From positions 1 to 59,120 of the forward strand of contig CACVAY010000148.1 of assembly GCA_902727985.1 (NCBI GenBank): DNA of 59,120 nucleotides, given 5' to 3'. The position numbers and the translations under genes are program-made. This document shows positions 15,841-24,321 of the stretch, piece by piece. How positions within the stretch are numbered: the stretch's first letter is position 1; each line of letters opens with the position of its first letter. The notes beneath the pieces are model-generated. The model was not told the origin of the DNA, made no database searches, and saw only the letters and a list, made by a program, of their open reading frames with translations. The DNA is from an uncultured Thiotrichaceae bacterium (lineage in GTDB: Bacteria; Pseudomonadota; Gammaproteobacteria; Thiotrichales; Thiotrichaceae).

Positions 15841-17478
15841 ATGAAAGTCCTGAATTTCATGACTCAGGAAACAGATGCAGAAAAAAAGCGCATCTTGCTC
15901 TTGGCAGCAATTTCAGGTATTACCAATAGTTTTCTGCTGGTTCTCCTGAACCATGCTGCGACACAATTAGAAAATGGAAGCATAGAAGCACAGCTTTTGT
16001 TCCAATACATTATCACTTTTGTATTATTTATTTTTGCGCAGCGTAGTTCACAACGTGAATCCGTGACAGCCGTTGAAACAGCATTACAGAGAGTGCGAGT
16101 GCGTATTGCCAACAAGGTCAGACGCAGTGAATTACGCACCATTGAAGAATTGGGAAATATCGGGACGTATTCATCACTGACTCAAGGAGCCAGCACGGTT
16201 GCTCAAGCCGTTATGTATTTAGTCAAAGGCATAGAGTCCCTCTTTGTTCTGATATTTGCCAGTTTATACCTGTTATGGTTATCACCCGTCAGTTTTCTTA
16301 TGGCCAGTATTTTAATAGGGCTTGCTATTCCCTTATTAATACGTCATTACCATCGCACATTCAGTGAGCTATCTGAAGCTTCGCAGAAAGAAGGGATATT
16401 CTTTGAGAATTTCACCGCCATGCTGAAAGGTTTTAAGCATTTGAAAATCAATCAGCGAGAAAGCGAGGCCATGTTTTCGAATATCAATCAGCTAGCAACT
16501 GAAACAGGGGTTCTAAAAAGCCGTTCCAACGTGCGTCTTTTAGAAGATGTTCTGCTATCTAATGTCACCTTTTATTTGTTGTTATTACTGGTTGTTTTTA
16601 TATTACCCAACTTCATCCCTGCACATGAAGAAAACCTGTTTCAAGTGATTACTACTATTTTGTTTATGATAGGGCCTATCTCAGCCGTGGCCGCTGCCTT
16701 ACCCAATGTGTCAAAAACCAATGTGGCCATCAGTAACTTGTATAAACTTGAAGAAAGACTGGATAAAAACCTATCAGAAGAGAAAGAAAGCAAAGCCGTC
16801 GAACCTTTTGACGCATTTAACACTATCACCCTGAAGAATGTCTGTTTTACCTATACAAATACCGAGGGAGAACCACTCTTTGATGCAGGTCCTTTTACCC
16901 TGAGCTGCAAACGCGGGGAAATCCTATTCATCACAGGCGGAAATGGCAGTGGTAAGTCAACTTTCCTCAAGTTACTAACGGGCTTGTACTATCCTCGACA
17001 AGGCCACATTTATATTGATCAACGACAAATTCCAACCCAAGACTACCCAGTTTACCGAGAGCTGTTTTCAGTCGTTTTCAGCGATTTCCAGTTATTTGAT
17101 CATCTATATGGCCAAACTGATGCATCAAAAATAGAAATCCAGCAAGAAATAAACGCATGGTTGGAAAAACTTGACCTCAGCCACATCACGCATTTTGAAG
17201 ATGGGCGTTTCACCAACACTGATCTATCGACGGGGCAGAGAAAGCGTCTCGCCTTGATTATTGCCTTGATACAGCATCGCCCTATTCTGGTTTTTGATGA
17301 ATTAGCCGCTGATCAGGATCCAAAATTCCGCAAGCTTTTTTATGAGGATATTCTTCCAGAATTAAAACAACAAGGTAAAACCATTATCTCAGTAACGCAT
17401 GATGACAAATACTTCGGGGTTGCCGACCAGGTTCTGTCTATGAATAATGGCCAACTGGATAGAGAAGCCTTCAGATGA
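15841..17478 (+). CDS. SyrD/PvdE-type cyclic-peptide export ABC transporter
   Basis: A 545-residue half-transporter: six-helix exporter domain (about 15-310) fused to an ATPase (about 325-545). Walker A is GGNGSGKST, the signature LSTGQRKRLAL, and Walker B ILVFDELAADQDPKFR. The D-E-x-A-A-D-Q-D-P sequence is characteristic of the SyrD/PvdE family, which moves nonribosomal peptides or their precursors across the inner membrane. AAGGAA precedes the ATG. The downstream hydrolase overlaps by 4 bp. As with PvdE and the acylase PvdQ in pyoverdine maturation, export and periplasmic trimming could be coupled here; that comparison is inference. Confidence 0.9.
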   Translation: MKVLNFMTQETDAEKKRILLLAAISGITNSFLLVLLNHAATQLENGSIEAQLLFQYIITFVLFIFAQRSSQRESVTAVETALQRVRVRIANKVRRSELRTIEELGNIGTYSSLTQGASTVAQAVMYLVKGIESLFVLIFASLYLLWLSPVSFLMASILIGLAIPLLIRHYHRTFSELSEASQKEGIFFENFTAMLKGFKHLKINQRESEAMFSNINQLATETGVLKSRSNVRLLEDVLLSNVTFYLLLLLVVFILPNFIPAHEENLFQVITTILFMIGPISAVAAALPNVSKTNVAISNLYKLEERLDKNLSEEKESKAVEPFDAFNTITLKNVCFTYTNTEGEPLFDAGPFTLSCKRGEILFITGGNGSGKSTFLKLLTGLYYPRQGHIYIDQRQIPTQDYPVYRELFSVVFSDFQLFDHLYGQTDASKIEIQQEINAWLEKLDLSHITHFEDGRFTNTDLSTGQRKRLALIIALIQHRPILVFDELAADQDPKFRKLFYEDILPELKQQGKTIISVTHDDKYFGVADQVLSMNNGQLDREAFR

Positions 17479-18884
17479 CTACCATGCGTTTTTATTACCT
17501 CTTCTGCTTGAAAAGCTGTGTTTTGTTCATCGCCTACTCTAGTGTGTATGCGGGGCCAACATCTCCCCCTCAGACTGGAAAGATACCTATCATCCATATT
17601 TATGCAGACACACTACCCTCTACCGATATCGGACTAGAAACAGGACGCCAGACAAAAGCCCTTTTTCCCGATATCGAACATCGTTACGATCAACATCTTG
17701 CCACAATCATTAAGCCCTCCCAATACCAGCAGCTACTAGAACAAAATCTACCTACATTGCTGAAAAATATGGATCAGGCTTATCGGGAAGAACTCGATGG
17801 TGTAGCCAGCGCATGGCTCTTGACTCGCACCAACAAGCTAGGGGATGGCTTGCTGTCACTGGATGAATATCATTTATTGAACCTGTTACCCGACCTGGGA
17901 ATGGCTCCGGATGGTTCCGGTTTAGGCGTTATGGGCAAGGCATCAGGGGAAAACGGCCCTATTGTGGGGAGAAACATGGATTGGTCCAGCAGCCCTGAAT
18001 TACGTAGCCTGCAAACCCTGACCGTCTATCACTATAGAGATAAAACCATTGTAAATATTGGGTTTGCGGGCATCCTTTCCATGATGACAGGCTTTAATGA
18101 TCAAGGCTTATTCCTTGCTTATTTCAATACTGAAGCTTATTCACCCTATCAACAGACATACCAGCCACCAAAAAATGTACGTTCTGCCGCCTTCGAAACC
18201 CGCAAGGCACTAGAAAATAGCCACTCTATTAAACAGGCTAGTCACCTACTTTCCAAACAAGCATTTGGATTCAGTCATGCCATTCTGATGGCAGATAAAA
18301 AGACTGTTCAGGTACTAGAATACCCGGCAAATGGAACGGCAAAAATCCGCACTTGGGATAGTGCGACCCACACTAATCGACCTTGGAATCGAACTCAGCA
18401 AATTGGGGTTGTCGATTGCCATCTACTAGCAACACTGCCCAATAACTGTAACCTTGTAAAAGATAGCTATCACTGGGAGCGACTGCGTGACATGGCGCAA
18501 TTCAGCCCTTCTCAACCAGCCAATGTACAAACGGTTTCACAAATTCTGTTTGATACTGCCAACGCAAGCTATGAGATCTTTAATCAATATACTCTGGAAT
18601 CCCTGATTTTCTTGCCCGTTAGTGGTAGCTTGTATCTGTATACCACACCAATGAACGGCACTCATCCCTCCTCCCCCATACACCAACCATACCTTGATCT
18701 ACTCCCCACTAAGCATCGCCATAAATCCAGTAAATATGACCTTAATTTTACCCTATATTCCTGGTTGCTCTTACTGACAATGGTCGGTATTGCTGTGTGG
18801 GTATCCTTAACACCGTCAAAGATAATTATATTTCATATGGGCTTTAAAAAATTTAAAGAACGACTCGCATCAATTTTAAAATAA
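17475..18884 (+). CDS. Membrane-anchored C45/choloylglycine-hydrolase-like protein
   Basis: A 469-residue protein with signal peptide (about 5-27), a periplasmic body and one C-terminal membrane helix (about 424-448, LYSWLLLLTMVGIAVWVSL). The body resembles Ntn-type linear-amide hydrolases of the C45/acyl-CoA:6-APA acyltransferase group: a helical pro-region ending LLSLDEYHLLNLLPDL, then DGSGLGVMGKASGENGPIVGRNMDW (147-170), then a beta-rich body. The family has a Cys nucleophile about seven residues before the G-x-A-[ST] element. Here that site is Gly147 followed by Ser148, so activity is doubtful or Ser-based. It overlaps the exporter by 4 bp. Confidence 0.7.
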   Translation: MTTMRFYYLFCLKSCVLFIAYSSVYAGPTSPPQTGKIPIIHIYADTLPSTDIGLETGRQTKALFPDIEHRYDQHLATIIKPSQYQQLLEQNLPTLLKNMDQAYREELDGVASAWLLTRTNKLGDGLLSLDEYHLLNLLPDLGMAPDGSGLGVMGKASGENGPIVGRNMDWSSSPELRSLQTLTVYHYRDKTIVNIGFAGILSMMTGFNDQGLFLAYFNTEAYSPYQQTYQPPKNVRSAAFETRKALENSHSIKQASHLLSKQAFGFSHAILMADKKTVQVLEYPANGTAKIRTWDSATHTNRPWNRTQQIGVVDCHLLATLPNNCNLVKDSYHWERLRDMAQFSPSQPANVQTVSQILFDTANASYEIFNQYTLESLIFLPVSGSLYLYTTPMNGTHPSSPIHQPYLDLLPTKHRHKSSKYDLNFTLYSWLLLLTMVGIAVWVSLTPSKIIIFHMGFKKFKERLASILK

Positions 18885-18969
18885 CGCCACTCACACAGTA
18901 CTGGCAGTGTTAATCAATTCTCGTATGCTGACTATGCAATCAGAACGCTACAGAAAAATCACCGAATAA

Positions 18970-19719
18970 ATGCACACATCATTTATTTCTCAAGTTGGAG
19001 ACACCAAGATTTATCAAAGCTTGAAGGATGGAGAAATACACATTTTCCTAGCACATCCAGACTATGTTGAATCCTCAGATGAAAGTTTGCTAAACGCAAC
19101 AGAGCGCTCCCGGGCGAGTGCATTTAAGTTTTTCAGCGATCGTAAGCGCTATGTGGCGGCACACAGTTTCCTGCGTCAAACATTAAGCAAATATGCTCCA
19201 CTTCTACCAGCAACATGGCGATTTACCACCAATGGCTATGGCAAACCTAGCATTGCAAACAACGGATATGAATGGTTGCAATTCAACCTTTCACACACTC
19301 ACGGGTTGATTGCCTGTGCCATCAGCTACCAACGAGAAGTAGGGATTGATGTTGAAAAACGGAAGGCATTAATGGATCTAGAGTCCCTGTGTCAATACGC
19401 TTTTTCGGCCCCAGAAGCTGCTGATATATTATCACTTGCGAACCTACAAGCACGGGAGCAACGCTTTTTCACTTACTGGACCTTAAAAGAGGCCTATGTC
19501 AAGGCACGAGGCATGGGTTTATCTATTCCTTTACAACAATTTACGTTTATTGAGGGAGTGAATAAGGAATGGTCTTTACACTGTGACCCGGCACTTCAAG
19601 ACGATGGAAAAAACTGGCAGTTTTCTTCTTATATAATGAATGATCATCACTTGTCTATCGGGGTACCTATTGATCCTGCTATCATGACATCAAGGATGAG
19701 ATTTAATCGACTCTTCTAA
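18970..19719 (+). CDS. Sfp-type 4'-phosphopantetheinyl transferase
   Basis: A 249-residue enzyme that would attach the phosphopantetheine arm of CoA to carrier proteins. Signature regions are present: WLQFNLSHTHGLIACAI, VGIDVEKRK (Mg-binding Asp/Glu) and FFTYWTLKEAYVKARGMGL (W-x-x-K-E-[AS]-x-x-K). The Sfp type usually serves secondary-metabolite carriers rather than only the fatty-acid ACP. It lies 85 bp after the hydrolase gene and converges on the adenylation-decarboxylase gene. No carrier-protein domain is visible in the window, so its substrate must lie elsewhere. Confidence 0.9.
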   Translation: MHTSFISQVGDTKIYQSLKDGEIHIFLAHPDYVESSDESLLNATERSRASAFKFFSDRKRYVAAHSFLRQTLSKYAPLLPATWRFTTNGYGKPSIANNGYEWLQFNLSHTHGLIACAISYQREVGIDVEKRKALMDLESLCQYAFSAPEAADILSLANLQAREQRFFTYWTLKEAYVKARGMGLSIPLQQFTFIEGVNKEWSLHCDPALQDDGKNWQFSSYIMNDHHLSIGVPIDPAIMTSRMRFNRLF

Positions 19720-19741
19720 AGGCCGGAACATCCAAGTGCAA

Positions 19742-19767
19742 GCTGGCTTGGTATAAACCAGCAAGCC
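19742..19767. terminator. Alternative hairpins between converging genes
   Basis: GCTGG/CCAGC (19742-19746 with 19758-19762) and GGCTTG/CAAGCC (19745-19750 with 19762-19767) are mutually exclusive stems in the 54-bp space between the transferase and the adenylation enzyme. A bidirectional terminator is plausible, but no U run is present. Confidence 0.3.
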
Positions 19768-19773
19768 CCAGAC

Positions 19774-22700
19774 TCATGCTTCCTTATAGAGTCGCTGATT
19801 AGCTGCACTAACATGACTCGTCAATAAAACATTTTTCTTAATTTTTCCACCGAGTGTCAAAGGCATCTTGTCAAGAACTCGATATGCACGCGGTCTCATT
19901 TTCTCCTGTAGCCTTTTATTAGCAAACTCTTTTACCCAATCAAATTTCTTCGAAGAAGCATGATTATTAGTAAACTCTAGGTAAGCGACTAAGTACTTGG
20001 TACCCGATTTATCTGCTTCCACTAAAATAGCACAGTGCTTTATATGCGGTATTTCAAGGAAGAGCGATTCAACTTCTGAAATCTCAATCCTGTTTTCACC
20101 GATTTTGACCAGATCATCAACACGACCAAAATATTCAAAATGACCATTCGCCAATTCTCTGCCCCGATCTCCTGTACGAAACATGGTAGCTTCCGCGACA
20201 TCGGCAAAAGGATCAGGAAGAAAACGATCCCCCCCCTTTTCTTCTTGGTGAAAATACCCTTTGGATACAGCTGATCCTCCGATATAAATCTCACCTGCTT
20301 TGTTTTTAGCCACAGGTTTCAAGTTCTCATCAAGAATATAAACAGAGCAATTTGGCAAGGGTTTCCCAATTGGAATAAATGAATCCTGATCTTCTTCTTT
20401 GATAATACTTTCAGAAAACGCATCGGCAAGTGATGCAGTGATTCCCAGCGCCTCTTTGTCAGCTTCTAACTCATGAATATTTTTATCGCCACAGACCACG
20501 TTGGCTATCATAAGCTGGTTTTCAAGCATTTCAAAAATATCTGCCTGAGTCGTGAGAGGATTAGCAATAATCACCCGGAACACCGTAATCTGGCATTCAT
20601 TTCCATAACGTGTGTTTGTGAGCGTTGTCTTTGAAGCAAATGTTGAGCCTTGCAGAAATTGTGTTTCTTGAATCTTTGCGTTGATGGCATTGATGTGCAA
20701 ATTATCTTCAGCGCACAAGGTATTAGTCGTAACTTTTTGACGGTAGCTTTCCGGAATATAACGATAGTTGACAATATTCATCGGCGGATCAAACAACAGC
20801 TCAAAACAGCCTAGTGATTTTATAATACCCGCAACAAATACAGCCTTGTCGATACTAGCATTGAACAAAGCACCATAACCTTTCCTACCAATTAACTGTA
20901 ATGATGCATGTAACAACAGGGCAATAGCAGACCGAGAGCCTTCCAGGCTGAAACGTCCTGTATCATAACTATCTGGAGCCGCTTGATAAGTAGCGGTGGT
21001 TGCTCCGTAGGATAATATATCTGGATCACGAAACAGACACATGCTAATCCCTTGCGGAAGATAAAACTGCTTGTGTGCACAAAACGTAATGGACTGGGCG
21101 CGTTCCACCCCCTTAAACCGATGTAAATAGCGGTCAGAAAATAACCCTGCCCCTCCCCATGCTGCATCCACATGGAAGTAAATATCGTGTGTATCGGCAA
21201 TATCAGCCATTTGTTCCAGAGGATCAATATGGCCGGTTTCAGTCGCACCAGCAATGCCCACCATTGCAAACACCAATAAACCGTTATGCTTACAATAATC
21301 CAACTTCTTTTTTAGATCTTCAGCATCCAGGGCACCTGTTGAGTCAAAATCAACATAGATAATATTGCTCTTTCCTATTCCTAAAACCATGGCTGCTTTC
21401 TGCATGGAATAGTGCATTAATTTTGATCCAAGTATCACGAGATCCTTATATCCACTCGATTGCAGTATCGAATGCATACTCTCACTCTCCAAACCGTCAC
21501 CTTTTGATAAGCGAGCCAAGGCCTGATTTCGAGCAATCATCAAGGCAGTAATATTGGAGATAGACCCGCCACTGGTCACTAAGCCCAGATTCCGGTTCGG
21601 TGTCTGAATATTTTCTTCATAGAATGTGTCGGATAAACCATAGAAACACTTATGTAACATTGCCAGCGCTTCTCTTTCGACGAAAATAGCCGACTTGGCG
21701 GTTTCAACTTTCACCATATTCTGATTCATCTGCGAAATCAGCTTACTCATATCATGAACGAAGTCAGGTAACGCTGAAGTCATATGCCCGATATACAAAG
21801 GCGAAGCAATATTGATCAAGTAAGGCGTCACTTCTTTGGCAAACCAGTCAAAATACTGCACCATACTGACTGGATACTCAGCTATTTCCGTATTTGTAAA
21901 ATGTTCAGCCAACTCATCAACTGGTACATTGGGTGTCGTTATCTGGTTCCCAATCGGAATACTATGCCTTTTTAAATGATCATCTGTATGACCACGAGGC
22001 AGTAAATCTACCGCTCTGGAAAAATAGGATAGTACGTTATCAACATCGAAACGCTTGACTTCATACCATGTGACATCTGCACTGACTTCAGTAGTGCCAT
22101 AAATATTAATCAAGCGTACCGACTTGAAGCGCTGATAGAAGAGACTGGCGACTGATGTGGATAAGGCCTCGCCACTACAAAAAACATATTTGAGATAAGG
22201 TAAATGAAAAACCAATTCATGAGGTACGGAAAGTATGGATCTGAGTAATGAAGGAGAGAGCGTTATGCGGGTGATTTTTTTTCGTCCTAACGTCTGCACA
22301 AGTTCTTCAGCTTCATGAGCTTGAGTATTAGAGAGAATATGCAATGCCGTTCCAGCCAGCAAAGGGGAAAATATTTCCGCCACATGATCAACAAAGCTGA
22401 TTGAAATTCGTTGACATGCAACCTCGTTCATTGCAAACGGGTATTCCTGCCGAGCCCAGGCCAAACGATTCATAATCCCCCTGTAGGTACCTTGCACAGC
22501 CTTAGGGTGACCGGTCAATCCCGATGTATAGATGATATAGAGTAAATTGTCTTCTGTGATTTCAATGGCAGGATTGCGAGTAGACTCTTTTCCTACAAGC
22601 GGCCAATCTGAATCAACATTAATGATACTTAAATCATCTTTCTCAATATTATTATCCAGCTCTTCACGCGTAATACAGATATGAGCCATACAATCATTCA

Positions 22701-22998
22701 GAATCAGATTTACCTGTTCAGGAGGCATATTTGAATCTATCGGAACATAAGCACCACCTGATTTAAGAATCCCCAGCAGCGCAATAATACATTCCACCGA
22801 ACGATCCAGATACAATGCAACAAATACTTCTGATCCAACATCATGATGACGTTGCAGATAGTGAGCCATCTGATTCGCTTTACGATTTAATTCCTGATAA
22901 CTAATGGTATCGGTGCCACAGGAAACCGCCATTTCATTCGGGGTCTTTTCTACTTGCTCTTCAAATATTTTGCTCAGTGAGCGAAATTTCTGCTTCAT
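19774..22998 (-). CDS. Adenylation domain with an embedded PanP-like aspartate decarboxylase
   Basis: A 1074-residue enzyme. Residues 1-312 are the N-terminal part of an NRPS adenylation domain (A3 YTSGLTGHPKA at 157-167, A5 NIYGTTE at 298-304). Residues about 313-870 are a complete PLP group II decarboxylase most like PanP (aspartate to beta-alanine): SPLYIGHMTSALP near 400, HVDAAWGG with Asp611, and PLP lysine Lys643 in CAHKQFYLPQG. The adenylation domain then resumes (IPIGKPLPNCSVYILDE at 875-891, GEIYIGG, FRTGD, GRVDDLVKIGENRIE at 958-972, catalytic Lys1052). The pocket aligned to GrsA PheA reads VDATFSIADK, like the remembered beta-alanine code. No carrier or condensation domain follows. 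AGAGAAG precedes the ATG. Confidence 0.88.
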   Translation of the reverse strand: MKQKFRSLSKIFEEQVEKTPNEMAVSCGTDTISYQELNRKANQMAHYLQRHHDVGSEVFVALYLDRSVECIIALLGILKSGGAYVPIDSNMPPEQVNLILNDCMAHICITREELDNNIEKDDLSIINVDSDWPLVGKESTRNPAIEITEDNLLYIIYTSGLTGHPKAVQGTYRGIMNRLAWARQEYPFAMNEVACQRISISFVDHVAEIFSPLLAGTALHILSNTQAHEAEELVQTLGRKKITRITLSPSLLRSILSVPHELVFHLPYLKYVFCSGEALSTSVASLFYQRFKSVRLINIYGTTEVSADVTWYEVKRFDVDNVLSYFSRAVDLLPRGHTDDHLKRHSIPIGNQITTPNVPVDELAEHFTNTEIAEYPVSMVQYFDWFAKEVTPYLINIASPLYIGHMTSALPDFVHDMSKLISQMNQNMVKVETAKSAIFVEREALAMLHKCFYGLSDTFYEENIQTPNRNLGLVTSGGSISNITALMIARNQALARLSKGDGLESESMHSILQSSGYKDLVILGSKLMHYSMQKAAMVLGIGKSNIIYVDFDSTGALDAEDLKKKLDYCKHNGLLVFAMVGIAGATETGHIDPLEQMADIADTHDIYFHVDAAWGGAGLFSDRYLHRFKGVERAQSITFCAHKQFYLPQGISMCLFRDPDILSYGATTATYQAAPDSYDTGRFSLEGSRSAIALLLHASLQLIGRKGYGALFNASIDKAVFVAGIIKSLGCFELLFDPPMNIVNYRYIPESYRQKVTTNTLCAEDNLHINAINAKIQETQFLQGSTFASKTTLTNTRYGNECQITVFRVIIANPLTTQADIFEMLENQLMIANVVCGDKNIHELEADKEALGITASLADAFSESIIKEEDQDSFIPIGKPLPNCSVYILDENLKPVAKNKAGEIYIGGSAVSKGYFHQEEKGGDRFLPDPFADVAEATMFRTGDRGRELANGHFEYFGRVDDLVKIGENRIEISEVESLFLEIPHIKHCAILVEADKSGTKYLVAYLEFTNNHASSKKFDWVKEFANKRLQEKMRPRAYRVLDKMPLTLGGKIKKNVLLTSHVSAANQRLYKEA

Positions 22999-23328
22999 GA
23001 TGTCTTCTCTATACTGATTTTGTTGTGGACGTCATAAGAGCTTCATGGCGGCCTTCCGAATATCAGGGGTTGTTGTTTATCTTTGCTGACAGGCTTTTCT
23101 TCATCCTATTGATCACCATAGAGCTAATCAATAAGCGGTTATTTTCTCTCCGAAATCACCTAATATCATAAATCATTCAGTCATCACTTCGAGATAACTA
23201 GAGACACCTGCTCTAGCTAAGAACAGAATCTTAATACATAGCCCACATTATAAGCCACAGAATTACGGTATCTATACACCCGCTTATGAGCCATTAAATA
23301 ATCAAGCTCTGGAGTCAGTCCAATGTCA
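22999..23328. other. Intergenic leader upstream of the adenylation-decarboxylase gene
   Basis: No gene, repeat or convincing promoter is recognisable by eye in this 330-bp AT-rich stretch. It must contain the promoter of the minus-strand adenylation-decarboxylase gene. Confidence 0.4.
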
Positions 23329-23463
23329 TTAAGGAACCTCTGATCAAGTCCAAACAATATTGGAACCGAGGCTATGGCCTCGCCTAACGTATTGAAAAAA
23401 AATACGAAGAGCGGGACTAAAGTCCCGATTCCAAAAAAATAGACTTAATCAGAGCCTCCTTAA
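23329..23463. mobile_element. MITE-like 135-bp palindromic element
   Basis: The ends are inverted repeats of 22 bp with 19 matches: TTAAGGAACCTCTGATCAAG.. at 23329-23350 against the reverse complement of 23442-23463 (TTAAGGAGGCTCTGATTAAG..). Similarity continues inward (TTGGAACCGA against TTGGAATCGG). Two hairpins lie inside: GAGGC-TATG-GCCTC and GGGACT-AA-AGTCCC. Both ends carry TTAA, which may be the target. No coding capacity. This fits a non-autonomous element; the parent IS is not in the window. Confidence 0.6.
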
Positions 23464-23538
23464 GCAAAATCCTGCATCTCTTCAGAAATAAAGGTATCAG
23501 TAGCACAAAAAATAGCAGAGTAGACGGGCAAACCGTCA

Positions 23539-23594
23539 TGTTAATTTTTGTTAAATCGGCATTGCAAAAGTCTTGAGTCTACGGTTTCTATGAT
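23539..23594 (+). promoter_or_regulatory. TGTTAA direct repeat and -10 box upstream of DUF697 copy 3
   Basis: TGTTAATTTTTGTTAA (23539-23554) has TGTTAA, then TTTT, then TGTTAA with a 10-bp period. TATGAT at 23589-23594 is a plausible -10, 34 bp beyond the repeat; the copy at 2031-2050 has almost the same distance to its TACAAT. The ATG of the DUF697-like gene is at 23698. Confidence 0.5.
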
Positions 23595-23697
23595 AAAGTC
23601 CCTAAAAAGGTGAAACACACCTCAATAAGTTATTTTTCAGAATCGACTTCTACCTGATGTTTCAACATCACACATTTATTTAGTATCGGAACCCATC

Positions 23698-24321
23698 ATG
23701 ACCTACGAATCTGTAGACCAGCAGCCAGAAAAACCCAGCAATAATACAGCTCAGGAGTCTCAAACAGAGTGTGAGACTTCAGTAAATATTTCACCTGATG
23801 AAATGGAGGCTGTGATTAATGAAACCGTGGAAATTGCGGCTAACAATATTGTCAAGAATCACATAATTGCTAGTATTACCTTAGGTCTGGTCCCTATTCC
23901 GCTATTTGATCTTGCCGCCCTTACTACCACCCAGATGAATATGCTACGTAGTCTTAGTGAGCTTTATGATGTGCCTTTTGAAGATTCCAATAGCAAGTCA
24001 TTAGTTACCTCTCTCGTCGGTGGTTCATTGCCAGTTCTGGGCGTGCTTGGCTTGAGCAGTTTTGCGAAACTGATTCCAGGCATAGGCAGTCTGGTTGGCA
24101 GCGCAAGCCTGAGTATTACTGCTGGCGCTGTTACCTATGCTGTAGGACAAGTGTTTATCATGCATTTTAGCGAAGGCGGCACACTCGACGACTTTAATCC
24201 AAAGCAAGCACAGGTATATTTCAAACGAGAATTTGAAGCAGGAAAAACCTTTGTACAGGATATAAAAGATGAAGTGAAAGCGATGAAAGCAGCCAAAGAG
24301 CCTGAGTCGGGCGACAGTTGA
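23698..24321 (+). CDS. DUF697-like membrane protein, copy 3
   Basis: A 207-residue paralogue of 154-612 and 6079-6660. An acidic, polar N-terminus (about 1-55) is followed by the family core NHIIASITLGLVPIPLFDLAALTTTQMNMLRSLSELYDVPFE, the Gly/Ser hydrophobic region with LIPGIGSLVGSASLS, and the tail GGTLDDFNPKQAQVYFKREFEAGK. The Pro-Asp pair in the first hydrophobic segment (PIPLFD) is kept in all three copies and suggests a re-entrant or interface role. It stands behind a copy of the shared direct repeat and is followed by the PotD-like gene after 135 bp. Confidence 0.78.
   Translation: MTYESVDQQPEKPSNNTAQESQTECETSVNISPDEMEAVINETVEIAANNIVKNHIIASITLGLVPIPLFDLAALTTTQMNMLRSLSELYDVPFEDSNSKSLVTSLVGGSLPVLGVLGLSSFAKLIPGIGSLVGSASLSITAGAVTYAVGQVFIMHFSEGGTLDDFNPKQAQVYFKREFEAGKTFVQDIKDEVKAMKAAKEPESGDS

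Noticed and set aside
15841-17478. The exporter as a lantibiotic or type I secretion transporter.
   Set aside because: No C39 peptidase domain, and the DE-x-AADQDP Walker B region is typical of SyrD/PvdE cyclic-peptide exporters.
21918-21963. IPIG...N..V...DE near residues 347-361 of the adenylation enzyme, looking like a second copy of motif A6 (875-891), as if the insertion had duplicated its target.
   Set aside because: The stretch aligns better with the N-terminal part of PanP-type decarboxylases (VPVDELAEHFTNTEI...), so the similarity is probably chance.
10205-23000. A carrier-protein (PCP/ACP) domain to partner the adenylation enzyme.
   Set aside because: No G-x-[DH]-S-[LI] phosphopantetheine site in a suitable helical context was found in any gene here.
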